A stretch of DNA of 43,674 nt, taken from NCBI RefSeq assembly GCF_000733295.1, contig NZ_JPMI01000329.1, positions 1 through 43,674 of the forward strand, in the 5' to 3' direction. This DNA comes from Archangium violaceum Cb vi76 (GTDB lineage Bacteria; Myxococcota; Myxococcia; Myxococcales; Myxococcaceae). The notes under the pieces are model-generated. The model had not been told where the DNA came from and searched no databases. It worked only from the letters and a program-made list of their open reading frames with translations. Below are positions 16,275-24,360 of the stretch, piece after piece (positions within the stretch are counted from its first letter, which is position 1; each line of letters starts with the position of its first letter). The position numbers were made by a program, and so were the translations under genes.

Positions 16275-17996
16275 ATGCTCCCGCGCCTCGTCCTGCTCCT
16301 GGCCCTGCTGCTGCCAATCGCCACCCAGGCGAAACGGGATCCGGCCGAGACCGCCTACCAGGAGGCGCGCCGGTCCTACTACGCCCTCAAGGATGACGCC
16401 GCGCGGCGCAAGCTGCGCCACAACTGGCTCAACGTGGCGGCCCGCTTCGAGGCAGTGGCCAGCCACCATCCGAAGAGCTCTCGGGCCCCGGATGCGCTCT
16501 ACACGGCCGCGGAGCTGCTCAACGAGCTGAGCCGCATCTCCTTCGTCCCCGAGGATCAGCAGGCGGCCATCGCCGACTACACCCGCGTGGTGGAGTCCCA
16601 CCCGAGGCACCGGCTGGCGGACGACGCGGCGTTGACGCTCGCGCGCATTTACTTCGAGCGGTTGGATCAGCCCGAGGCCGCGCGTCGCGTCATCACCGGC
16701 AGCATCAAGGCCAACCCCAAGGGCGATCGCGTCAAGGAGTTGAAGGCGTTGCTGGCCTCGCTGCCGCCCGCGCCCAGGACGCCAGCGCCCGTGCGCGAGA
16801 AGGCGCCCGCCGTGGCCTCGAGCCAGCCGTCCAAGCCGGCCGCCACCGAGCCGCTCCCGGTGATCCGCGTCGAGCTGTCCAAGCCGGCCGAGCCGCAGCC
16901 GGCGCCCGCGCAGCAGACCGTGGCCTCCGCGACGGCGGGGGAGCGGTCCGGTACGTCGCCGTTGCTCGATGCCATCGGCAGGACCTCGCGGGAGCCCGCT
17001 TCCACGCAGCAGGCGGCGCAGCCGGGGCCGGCCCCGGAGCCGAAGCCGGTGGCGGCGGAGCCGGTGAAGGTGGCGGAGCAGCAGCCCGTGAAGCCCACCG
17101 AGGAACCCGCCGTGAAGCCGGCGGTGGTGGAGCCGGTGAAGGTGGAGCCGGTGAAGCCCGCCGTGGAACCCACGAAGACCGAGGTGCTCGCGTCGAACAA
17201 GTCCGTCACCGCTCCGGTGGACGAGCATGTGGCGCAGGCCCGGCTCAAGGCCGCGGCCAAGGCGTCCCACCACGCCGAGCTGACGCTGGTGGAGCAGCTC
17301 GGGCTGAAGGTGCGCCGGGTGGTGATCGACGCGGGACATGGTGGCCATGACACGGGCGCTATCGGCCGCAAGGGGACGCGGGAGAAGGACGTGACGCTGG
17401 CCATCGCGCAGAAGCTGGCGCGCGAGCTGCGCGATCGGGGCCTGGAGGTGATGCTCACCCGCGACGGGGATCGCTACCTCAAGCTGGAGGAGCGCGCGCG
17501 CATGGCCAACGAGATGAAGGGAGATCTCTTCATCTCCATCCACTGCAACGCGGCGCCCACGTCGAAGCTGCGCGGCATCGAGACGTATACGCTCAACACG
17601 TCGGCGGACCGGTACTCCATCCGCCTGGCGGCGCGTGAGAACGCCTCCTCGGAGAAGGGCATCAGCGATCTGCAGTTCATCCTCGCGGACCTGGCCACCA
17701 AGGCCAACACCGAGGAGTCCACGCGGCTGGCCACGCGGGTGCAGAAGAACCTCGTGAGCCACCTGTCCAGCCACTACAAGGGTGTGAAGGATCTGGGCAC
17801 GAAGGAGGCGCTCTTCTACGTGCTGCTGGGCACGAGGATGCCGGCCATCCTCGTGGAGACGGCCTTCCTGTCCAACGCCGAGGAGGAGCGCCGCCTCGCC
17901 TCGGACAAGTACCAGGAGGACGTGGCCCAGGCCATCGCCCTGGGCGTGGAGGACTTCCTCGGCCGCCGTCAGCTGGCCAAGGTGCAGGTGGATTAG
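16275..17996 (+). CDS. N-acetylmuramoyl-L-alanine amidase (Amidase_3) with TPR-like N-terminus
   Basis: The 573-residue exported enzyme cleaves the bond between N-acetylmuramic acid and the peptide stem of peptidoglycan. A signal peptide (residues 1-19, LVLLLALLLPIATQA) is followed by a TPR/outer-membrane-lipoprotein-like helical region (about 25-170, with paired FEAVASHHPKSSRAPDAL and YTRVVESHPRHRLADDAA). A Pro/Ala/Val-rich linker with repeated EPVK-type units (about 175-330) comes next. The catalytic domain has the zinc ligands in VVIDAGHGGHDTGA, the Glu of GTREKDVTLAIA and the His of LFISIHCNAAP, and the catalytic Glu of PAILVETAFLSNAEEE. The AmiC-type domain suggests a role in daughter-cell separation. 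Its stop codon overlaps that of the convergent LysR gene by 3 nt (17993-17996). Confidence 0.9.
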   Translation: MLPRLVLLLALLLPIATQAKRDPAETAYQEARRSYYALKDDAARRKLRHNWLNVAARFEAVASHHPKSSRAPDALYTAAELLNELSRISFVPEDQQAAIADYTRVVESHPRHRLADDAALTLARIYFERLDQPEAARRVITGSIKANPKGDRVKELKALLASLPPAPRTPAPVREKAPAVASSQPSKPAATEPLPVIRVELSKPAEPQPAPAQQTVASATAGERSGTSPLLDAIGRTSREPASTQQAAQPGPAPEPKPVAAEPVKVAEQQPVKPTEEPAVKPAVVEPVKVEPVKPAVEPTKTEVLASNKSVTAPVDEHVAQARLKAAAKASHHAELTLVEQLGLKVRRVVIDAGHGGHDTGAIGRKGTREKDVTLAIAQKLARELRDRGLEVMLTRDGDRYLKLEERARMANEMKGDLFISIHCNAAPTSKLRGIETYTLNTSADRYSIRLAARENASSEKGISDLQFILADLATKANTEESTRLATRVQKNLVSHLSSHYKGVKDLGTKEALFYVLLGTRMPAILVETAFLSNAEEERRLASDKYQEDVAQAIALGVEDFLGRRQLAKVQVD

Positions 17997-18886
17997 CGGG
18001 GCCTCAGCTCCTCGACGAGGAGTTGGAGGAGTGCCCGCACGCGGGGCACCGACTGCCGGCCGGGCACGCAGAGCGCATGCACGGGAGGGCCTTCGGCCGC
18101 GTGGTCCGCGAGCACCTCGACGAGCCGTCCGTCCCGGACACGCTCGTCCAGCATGAAGTCGAGCACCTGGCAGAGGCCCGCTCCCGCGGCCGCGAGGTCC
18201 AGCAGCGCGGGCCCATGGTCCACGTCGATCGTCCCACCGGTGCGCACCGTTTCCGCTGAGCCTCCGGGCTCGCGGCGGAACACCCACTCCCGGGCCATGC
18301 CGCGCGGGAGGATGAATTTGAGACACTGGTGGTCCACGAGTGCGTCCGGGTGCCGCGGCATCCCGTGGCGCGCGAGGTACGCGGGAGCGGCGAGTGTCAC
18401 CCACCGCGTGCGCAGCAGGAGCTGCCCCACGAGGCTGGAGTCCTCGAGCGCGCCGATGCGCAGCGCCACGTCTATCTGCTCGTCGACGAGGCGGCTGAGG
18501 CGATCTCCGAGGCGCACGTGCAGGGTGAGTCCCGGGTGGCGGGCCTGGAGCCGGGCGAGCCGGGGCAGCAGGAGCGGGCCGAGGATGTAGGGCAGCGTCA
18601 CGGTGAGAGGGCCGCGGGGCGCACGCTGTGCCTGCGCCACGAGCTCACGCGCCGCGTGCACCTGGGCCACGGCCTCGCGGGCCCGCTCCAGGAAGGCCTC
18701 GCCCTCCGAGGTGAGGGCCACCTGCCGGGAGGTGCGCTCCAGCAGCCTCACTCCCAGGTCCGCTTCCAGCTTCTGCACGGCCTTGCTCACCGCCGCCGTG
18801 GAAACACCGAGCCGCTCGGCGGCCCGCCGGAAGCTGCGCTCCTGGGCCACGTGGACGAAGGGGAGGATGCCGGCGAACAGGTCCAT
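17993..18886 (-). CDS. LysR-family transcriptional regulator
   Basis: With the ATG at 18886 (MDLFAGILPFVHVAQERSF) the product is 297 residues, normal for LysR. The winged helix-turn-helix occupies residues 1-60 (RRAAERLGVSTAAVSKAVQK, then LGVRLLERTSRQVALT). A helical linker and a periplasmic-binding-like effector domain follow (LTVTLPYILGPLLLPRLARL, then DVALRIGALEDSSLVGQ). It is of the CrgA/DsdC-like subgroup that often controls a divergent oxidoreductase gene. Here that is the F420-reductase-like gene at 19011, with a palindrome at 18905-18927 in between. An upstream in-frame ATG at 18901 would add five residues. The effector is unknown. Confidence 0.88.
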   Translation of the reverse strand: MDLFAGILPFVHVAQERSFRRAAERLGVSTAAVSKAVQKLEADLGVRLLERTSRQVALTSEGEAFLERAREAVAQVHAARELVAQAQRAPRGPLTVTLPYILGPLLLPRLARLQARHPGLTLHVRLGDRLSRLVDEQIDVALRIGALEDSSLVGQLLLRTRWVTLAAPAYLARHGMPRHPDALVDHQCLKFILPRGMAREWVFRREPGGSAETVRTGGTIDVDHGPALLDLAAAGAGLCQVLDFMLDERVRDGRLVEVLADHAAEGPPVHALCVPGRQSVPRVRALLQLLVEELRPR

Positions 18887-18904
18887 GGGCCTCATCATCA
18901 ACCT

Positions 18905-18927
18905 GGGGTTGACGATGGTTCAACCCC
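18905..18927. promoter_or_regulatory. Palindromic operator candidate for the divergent LysR regulator
   Basis: GGGGTTGA-cgatggt-TCAACCCC has perfect 8-bp arms and a 7-nt spacer, contains the T-N11-A pattern of LysR boxes, and lies in the 124-bp divergent intergenic region. A further half-site (CAACC) immediately left makes an extra overlapping inverted repeat (CAACC-tgg-GGTTG). The GTTGA half-sites suggest one regulator binding several times. Confidence 0.65.
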
Positions 18928-19010
18928 GGGGGGCTCGATCAGCATCCGGTTGACGGCTACCTTGAGCATGTCCGGCGCCAACACAGGGGGCGCCCCACGG
19001 AGGAACAGCC

Positions 19011-19664
19011 ATGAAGATCGCGGTTCTCGGTACTGGAATGGTGGGTGAGACGATCGGGAGCAAGCTGGTCGCGCTCGGGCACGAGGTGAAGATGGGCTCG
19101 CGCTCGGCCACCAACGAGAAGGCGGCGGCCTGGGTGAAGAAGGCTGGCGCCAAGGCCTCGCAGGGCACGTTCGCGGACGCCACGGCCTTCGGGGAGCTCC
19201 TCTTCAACTGCACGTCGGGCTCGGGCTCCCTCGAGGCACTGAACGCCGCCGGAAAGGAGAACCTCGAGGGGAAGAGCCTCCTGGATCTCTCCAACCCGCT
19301 CGAGTTCTCCAAGGGCATGCCGCCGACCCTGTTCGTCTCCAACACGGACTCGCTCGGCGAGCAGATCCAGCGCGCATTCCCCGCGCTGAAGGTGGTCAAG
19401 ACGCTCAACACCATCAGTGCCAACGTGATGGTGGACCCCTCGCGCATCCCCGGCGAGCACGCCGTGTTCGTCTCCGGCAACGACGCCGAGGCGAAGGGCC
19501 AGGTGAAGCGCCTGCTCACCGAGTGGTTCGGCTGGAAGCAGGTCATCGACCTGGGCGACATCACCACCGCGCGCGGCACCGAGAGCTACCTGCCGCTGTG
19601 GCTCCGCCTCTGGGGTGCGATGGGCACCCCGGACTTCAACATCCAGATCGTCAAGAAGGGCTGA
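19011..19664 (+). CDS. NADP oxidoreductase, coenzyme-F420-dependent family
   Basis: This 217-residue Rossmann-fold protein starts [20 protein letters not shown], with the Gly-x-Gly-x-x-Gly dinucleotide motif. The block [15 protein letters not shown] is the usual region for binding the NADP phosphate. [38 protein letters not shown] and [15 protein letters not shown] match the F420-dependent NADP reductase-like family (often annotated NAD(P)-binding). The real substrate is unknown and F420 use is not implied. The ATG follows a GGAGGAACAGCC ribosome-binding site. It is divergent from a LysR gene that probably regulates it. Confidence 0.85.
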   Translation: MKIAVLGTGMVGETIGSKLVALGHEVKMGSRSATNEKAAAWVKKAGAKASQGTFADATAFGELLFNCTSGSGSLEALNAAGKENLEGKSLLDLSNPLEFSKGMPPTLFVSNTDSLGEQIQRAFPALKVVKTLNTISANVMVDPSRIPGEHAVFVSGNDAEAKGQVKRLLTEWFGWKQVIDLGDITTARGTESYLPLWLRLWGAMGTPDFNIQIVKKG

Positions 19665-19668
19665 GCAC

Positions 19669-19680
19669 GCTCAATTGAGC
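19669..19680. terminator. 12-bp palindrome between convergent genes
   Basis: GCTCAATTGAGC is a perfect palindrome, 5 nt past the reductase stop, and contains the stop codon of the convergent helicase gene. It has no T-tract, so the terminator role is tentative. Confidence 0.35.
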
Positions 19681-22600
19681 ATGCGGCGGGTCTCGCCCCG
19701 GGCCTGCGTGTCCGGGACGGGCGGTTGGCGGGCGATCTGCTCGCTGGCGGCCTGGAGCACCTTCTCCCGCGCGCTCTCGGGATCCCGGAAGAAGTGCGGC
19801 GTCCACAGCCGCACCAGCTTCCAGCCCTGGCCTTCCAGGATGGCCGTGCGGAACAGATCCCACTCCACCGGGTCCGCCGCCTTCGGGTAGCGCGTGCCAT
19901 CGCACAGCACGCCCACCGTGACGTCCCCGGCGCGGCGGGGATGGTGCAGGGCCACGTCCACGCAGAAGCCGTCGTTGCCCCAGTGCACGTCCGAGGACAC
20001 GCCGTGCGCCCGCGCCAGCTCCCCCGCAAGGGCCCGCGCGAAGGCCGAGCCCGCTTCCGTCTCGCGCTCGTGCACCACCGGCTCTGGCCGCTCCCGTGCC
20101 TCGTCCGGCCGTCCGGAATCGCTCGCGTACCGCGCCGTGAGCCGCTCGGCGTACTGGAGGTAGGCGAAGAGCAGCCAGCCCCCGTTCGGCTTGCGGCCCT
20201 GTTCCACCGGAGGCAGCGCCGAGTACACCTCGCGCGGGATGGACGTCACCAGGTGCACCTGCTGCCGCGCCCGCGTCACCAGCACGTTCAACCGCCGTCC
20301 TCCGCCCGCGCTCCCCAGCGGCCCGAAGCGCCGGTAGAAACGCCCCTTCGCATCGGGGCCGTAGGTAGTGCTGATGATGATGTGATCCCGCTCGTCTCCC
20401 TGGACGTTCTCCAGGTTCTTCACGAAGAGCCCCTCGAACGAGCCCTCGCCGCGCCGCACCCGGGCCGCCGCCAGCTTCGCCGCGAAGTCCGCGTCCGCCG
20501 CCGCCAGCTCCTCCAGCACCTCGGTGATGGCGTCGCGCTGCGTCAGGTTGAAGCACGCCACGCCGATGGACGGCGGCTCTGGCTGGGAGAGCAGCTCCTT
20601 CACCAGCGCGCCCACCGCCCGCGCCTCCACCACGTTCACCCGCTTCTCGTACAGGCCTCCGGCGTGGACGAGCCGCAGCGGTGCGTGCTCCACCCGGTTG
20701 GATGGATGCCCCGGAATGGCCTGCAGCCGCGAGTCATAGAAATGCTCGTTGCTGAACCCGATGAGATCCGCGTTCCGCGAGCGGTAGTGCACGTCCAGGT
20801 AGCACTGATCGATCTCCAGGTTCAGCGCCGCGCCGAGCAGATCCTCCACCTCGGACTGCTGATCCTCGAAGAGACCCTGCTCGTCCTCGGCGTCCAGCTC
20901 CTCCTGGCTCTGCACCACGGCGGACTCGAAGAAGCGCGTGGGCGGCAACTGCTTGGGATCTCCCGCGATGACCACCCGCTTCGCCCGCGTCAGCACCGGC
21001 AGCGCCTCCTCCAACCGGCACTGCGAGGACTCGTCGAAGATGACCACGTCGAAGAGCTCCCGGCGGGGGAAGATCTGCGCCACCGTCTGGGGGCTCGCCA
21101 TCCACACCGGCCGCATGTCGAAGAGGGGATCGCCTCCCTCGACATTCGCGCCCGCGGCGATGACCTGGCGCACCCGCAGCGCTCGCTCGCCCCGCAGCAG
21201 CAGGCGGCGGCGCAGCTCCGCGCCCAGCCCGTTGAGCCGTCCTCCCGTGGCCGCCAGCAGCCGCTCGCGCTGGCACTCCGTCCAGCGGTGGAGGATGACG
21301 TCACGCACCAGCTCACGCTTGCGCGCTTCCAGGGCCCGGTAGCGCGTCTGGCTCGCGTGGAGCCGGTCCGCGTCGATGTGCTGGAGGACCGGGCTCTCCC
21401 GCACACGCGCGGACACCTCGGCGGCCAGCACCGCCTTGCGCACCGCGCGCCAGCCGTTCTCCGCGTCCGCTCCGGCCAGGGCCAGCTTCTCGGCCGCCAT
21501 GCCGAGCGCCGGAGGCAATCCCTCCACCAGGGTCTGGATCCGCAGCAGGCCCTCCACGCTGGACAGCCGCGCCGCCAGGGACGAGACGAGCGGCTGTACC
21601 TGCTCGCCCGCGCGCAGGGCCCGGCTCCGGGCCACGCGCCACTCGGAGGAGAAGAGGCCCACCTCGGCGAGCCGGGACTCCAGCCGGACCACGGCCTCGC
21701 TCCGGGCGGAGGACTGGCGCAGACCCGCGAGCAGGCGCGTCCGTGCGGCGTCATCGGCCTTCAAGGCGTCCCGGACGGTCTGCCGGCACGAGGCGAACAC
21801 CGGCCGCTCCAGCTGCAACAGCACCTCGAAGAGCGCGGCATGGGCCCTCAGGCCGCGGGCGAGCGCCTCGTCCGGGAGGGGTCCGGTGGGGCCAGGAGCG
21901 AGGACCGAGTGATGGAACTCGGTGAGCAGGAGCCGTGCGCGCACGCCCGTGAGGAAGCGGGAGACGCGCTCGGCGGTCTCGGCCCCCACGGTGAGCCCGA
22001 AGCGCCGGAGCACCTCGGCGGCCTTCGCCCGGCGGGTGAAGAAGAAGAGGAAGCGGTACCACTTGCGCGCCACCAGCAGCCACGACGCCAGGAACGCCAG
22101 GGACTGTCCCAGGGCACTCAGTCCCTGCGGCTCCGAGCGGTGCACCAGGGCCAGCTCCGTGTCCAGCGGGCCCTCGTTCAACACCTGCACCTGTGGCGCC
22201 AGACCCTCGAGCTGGGTCTTCGTCGCCTGCACGGCCTCGGACATGGACGAGGCCCAGCGCGCCAGCCACTCGGGACGCGCCTCGCTCAGGACACGATCCA
22301 GCTTGTCGGCGAGCTCGGCACGCGCGCGGCCCTCGGCGGCCACGTCTCCCGAGGGAGAGAAGGCGGGGACATCCGGCGAGGCCTGGGCATCCGCCTCGCG
22401 CGTGGCCTCCACGGCGGACGCCATGCGCTCGCGGTACGTGGCGAGCGGCGTGGACAGGTAGTCCTTCAGCCCGGCCCCGAGCGAGGTGCGCCAGGGGTTG
22501 TCCGGGTAGCCCTCCTTGCCGGCGCGCTCCAGCACCTCGCGCACCTCGCGCTCATGGGGGCGGGAGTCGGCCAGCCGGAAGGAGCCGAGGGACTCGGTCG

Positions 22601-23999
22601 CGCGGGCCAGTGAGTCCGGGGCCTCCTGACCGAACCACTGGCCCACCAGCTCGTGGAAGGAGGGCTCGGTGCCTCCGGCGGGGCGCTCGGAGAGGGCGCG
22701 CTCGGCGGAGGACAGCTCGTCGTGGAGTGCCTGCATCTCGGTGTCCACGCGGGACAACTCGGCCTTGGCGGCGGGGTTGACCTTGGACTCGGTGAGGTTG
22801 TCGAGCTGCTCGCGGATGCCGAGGTAGAGTTCGCGCTGATCCCTCTGCGCGTCGTGCACCACCGCGCACAGGGAGCCGAGGCCCAGGTGCTCCAGCCGGT
22901 GCTTCACCACATCGAGCGCGGTGCGCTTGTCGCAGACGAGCAGGACACGCTCGCCGCGCGCGAGGTGGTCTCCGATGGCGTTGGCGATGGTCTGCGACTT
23001 GCCGGTGCCGGGAGGCCCATGGACGACGAGTCCCCGGCTGCTGCGCGCGAGCCGCACCGCGCGCGACTGGCAGGGGTCGGCATGGGAGACGAGCCGGTCC
23101 TCGCCCGCGCGCCAGGTGGCCTGGGCCGTGGCGTCCTTCCTGGGCGTTCCCTGGGCGCCGAGGGAGACCCCCACGCGCAGAAAGCTCTCGATGGGGCCCT
23201 GCACGGGCTCGCCGTCCACGAGGGCCCGCATGTCATCCACGAGGCTCTGGTTGGACAGGGGATAGAGGCCGAGCACGGCGCACGGAAGGATGGTGGTCCC
23301 CGCCGAGGTCTCGTCCTCGGAACGTGGGGTGGGGGAGAGGGGCGTCTCCGCGGAGAGGGGAGCGGGGGCGGGCAGCTCGAGAGCGCTGGCCACGGCGGCG
23401 GAGAGCTCGTTGAGCTCGCGCCAGGGATCCTGGCCCGACTCGTCGGCGAACAGCTCTCCGAGGCGCTTGCCGGTCTGCCGCTCGACCCAGGCGATGAGGG
23501 CGGTATTGGGCATGACGCGATCCGCGCCATCGGCGGCGGACTCGAGCTCGAGGCCCGGTGTGCGGCCCTTCTTGAGGGTGAGACGCACGGGGATGAAGGC
23601 GATGGGCGCCAGGACGCGCTTGGTGCTGGTGAAGCCTCGCGAGTCCTTGGTGTTCGGGGGCAAGTGGAGCAGGGGGAAGCCCACGTGGAGCACCTGGGCG
23701 CCGGTGTCCTGCTCGAAGGTGCGGGCGTCCTCGGCGATGGTGTTCAGCTTGCGCAACAGGGCCTGGCGCTCATCGTCCTCGCGCTTGGATGGGGAGTCGG
23801 GGACGTCCTTGGGGGTGCTTTGGGTGCGCACGGAGAGTTTCACCGTGGCCTTGTCCCCGAGGAGCCCGGCGAGGACGGAGTGGGGCGGGGTGCCATCCAG
23901 ACGGCTCAGCAGCGTGAGGTCCACGCGCTGGCGGCTGTTGTGGGGACGGCAGTTGATGCTCGGGCCCGACGCGAGCGAGGCGTACAGACGATCGAGCAT
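19671..23999 (-). CDS. DUF4011-type SF1 helicase with C-terminal Vsr/MTES_1575-like nuclease domain
   Basis: The product is at least 1442 residues. The N-terminal part (about 1-250) looks like DUF4011 (SGPSINCRPHNSRQRVDLTL). A split SF1 helicase core follows: Walker A VVHGPPGTGKSQTIANAI (about residue 330), a long coiled-coil insertion (about 380-860), Walker B DVVIFDESSQ (about 990), GDPKQLPPTRFF, and motifs V-VI (GDERDHIIISTTYG, LNVLVTRARQQV). The C-terminal about 100 residues resemble the REase_MTES_1575/Vsr-like domain (VGVLCDGTRYPK, GWKLVRLWTPHFF). Single proteins of this architecture are reported among antiphage systems as DUF4011-helicase-Vsr. Related domains usually read IECDG; here Leu replaces that Glu. 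I give the first ATG as start, but a CTG at 24035 has the better ribosome-binding site. A defence role is inference. Confidence 0.82.
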   Translation of the reverse strand: MLDRLYASLASGPSINCRPHNSRQRVDLTLLSRLDGTPPHSVLAGLLGDKATVKLSVRTQSTPKDVPDSPSKREDDERQALLRKLNTIAEDARTFEQDTGAQVLHVGFPLLHLPPNTKDSRGFTSTKRVLAPIAFIPVRLTLKKGRTPGLELESAADGADRVMPNTALIAWVERQTGKRLGELFADESGQDPWRELNELSAAVASALELPAPAPLSAETPLSPTPRSEDETSAGTTILPCAVLGLYPLSNQSLVDDMRALVDGEPVQGPIESFLRVGVSLGAQGTPRKDATAQATWRAGEDRLVSHADPCQSRAVRLARSSRGLVVHGPPGTGKSQTIANAIGDHLARGERVLLVCDKRTALDVVKHRLEHLGLGSLCAVVHDAQRDQRELYLGIREQLDNLTESKVNPAAKAELSRVDTEMQALHDELSSAERALSERPAGGTEPSFHELVGQWFGQEAPDSLARATESLGSFRLADSRPHEREVREVLERAGKEGYPDNPWRTSLGAGLKDYLSTPLATYRERMASAVEATREADAQASPDVPAFSPSGDVAAEGRARAELADKLDRVLSEARPEWLARWASSMSEAVQATKTQLEGLAPQVQVLNEGPLDTELALVHRSEPQGLSALGQSLAFLASWLLVARKWYRFLFFFTRRAKAAEVLRRFGLTVGAETAERVSRFLTGVRARLLLTEFHHSVLAPGPTGPLPDEALARGLRAHAALFEVLLQLERPVFASCRQTVRDALKADDAARTRLLAGLRQSSARSEAVVRLESRLAEVGLFSSEWRVARSRALRAGEQVQPLVSSLAARLSSVEGLLRIQTLVEGLPPALGMAAEKLALAGADAENGWRAVRKAVLAAEVSARVRESPVLQHIDADRLHASQTRYRALEARKRELVRDVILHRWTECQRERLLAATGGRLNGLGAELRRRLLLRGERALRVRQVIAAGANVEGGDPLFDMRPVWMASPQTVAQIFPRRELFDVVIFDESSQCRLEEALPVLTRAKRVVIAGDPKQLPPTRFFESAVVQSQEELDAEDEQGLFEDQQSEVEDLLGAALNLEIDQCYLDVHYRSRNADLIGFSNEHFYDSRLQAIPGHPSNRVEHAPLRLVHAGGLYEKRVNVVEARAVGALVKELLSQPEPPSIGVACFNLTQRDAITEVLEELAAADADFAAKLAAARVRRGEGSFEGLFVKNLENVQGDERDHIIISTTYGPDAKGRFYRRFGPLGSAGGGRRLNVLVTRARQQVHLVTSIPREVYSALPPVEQGRKPNGGWLLFAYLQYAERLTARYASDSGRPDEARERPEPVVHERETEAGSAFARALAGELARAHGVSSDVHWGNDGFCVDVALHHPRRAGDVTVGVLCDGTRYPKAADPVEWDLFRTAILEGQGWKLVRLWTPHFFRDPESAREKVLQAASEQIARQPPVPDTQARGETRRMLN

Positions 24000-24032
24000 C
24001 TTCTCGAGGAAGCGGTTGCGAGGCTCCGACGA

Positions 24033-24047
24033 CAGGGCGCACCTCCT
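24033..24047 (-). promoter_or_regulatory. Strong ribosome-binding site pointing to a CTG start for the helicase
   Basis: On the minus strand AGGAGGT (24047-24041) is followed after 5 nt by CTG (24035-24033), in frame with the helicase 12 codons before its first ATG. The ATG at 23999 has no comparable site. The extra residues (SSEPRNRFLEK) would extend the first helix of the DUF4011-like domain, with an RNR motif that is common there. Confidence 0.55.
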
Positions 24048-24108
24048 GGGGTGGAGGCACCTCTAGCACGCTTTGGTTTCTGCTAGTCACAGAGACTGTG
24101 TCTGAACA

Positions 24109-24258
24109 CTAGCACCAAACGCGCAGAGGGCCCTTTTTTGGCGCATGGGCCGGTTCCGCTGCCCCGAGGAGGGAAGAGGAGAGGTGACTTGGCCTCCCTC
24201 TGGACGAGCGGAACTTGTCCGGTCACCCGTTTCGGCCCTTTTGCGCGTTTGGTGCTAG
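24109..24258. repeat. 150-bp inverted-repeat element (MITE-like or structured)
   Basis: The arms are CTAGCACCAAACGCGCA followed by GAGGGCC on the left (24109-24132) and its near-perfect inverse on the right (24234-24258), 17 bp perfect plus an interrupted extension. Nested inside are shorter inverted pairs (GTTCCGCT near 24152 with AGCGGAAC near 24207). It fills most of the non-coding interval 24036-24360 between the helicase and the toxin-like gene. A further small hairpin, CACAG-aga-CTGTG, is at 24088-24100. I see no open reading frame of substance inside it. No clear target duplication is visible. Confidence 0.7.
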
Positions 24259-24360
24259 CGCGGGAGCACTCCGGTGAGTACGACGGACACCAGACCGTGC
24301 TCGCCTCTCCATCCGAGTGAGACGGAGGCCACATTATCACTTGCTTGAAAGGCCGTGCCC

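Noticed and set aside
16035..18404. 789-residue open frame antisense to the amidase and LysR region
   Set aside because: It spans two real genes on different strands and lacks any domain.
19725..22613. 962-residue open frame antisense to the helicase
   Set aside because: Low-complexity composition (His/Gln/Leu/Arg) and no motif, while the minus-strand frame has clear helicase motifs.
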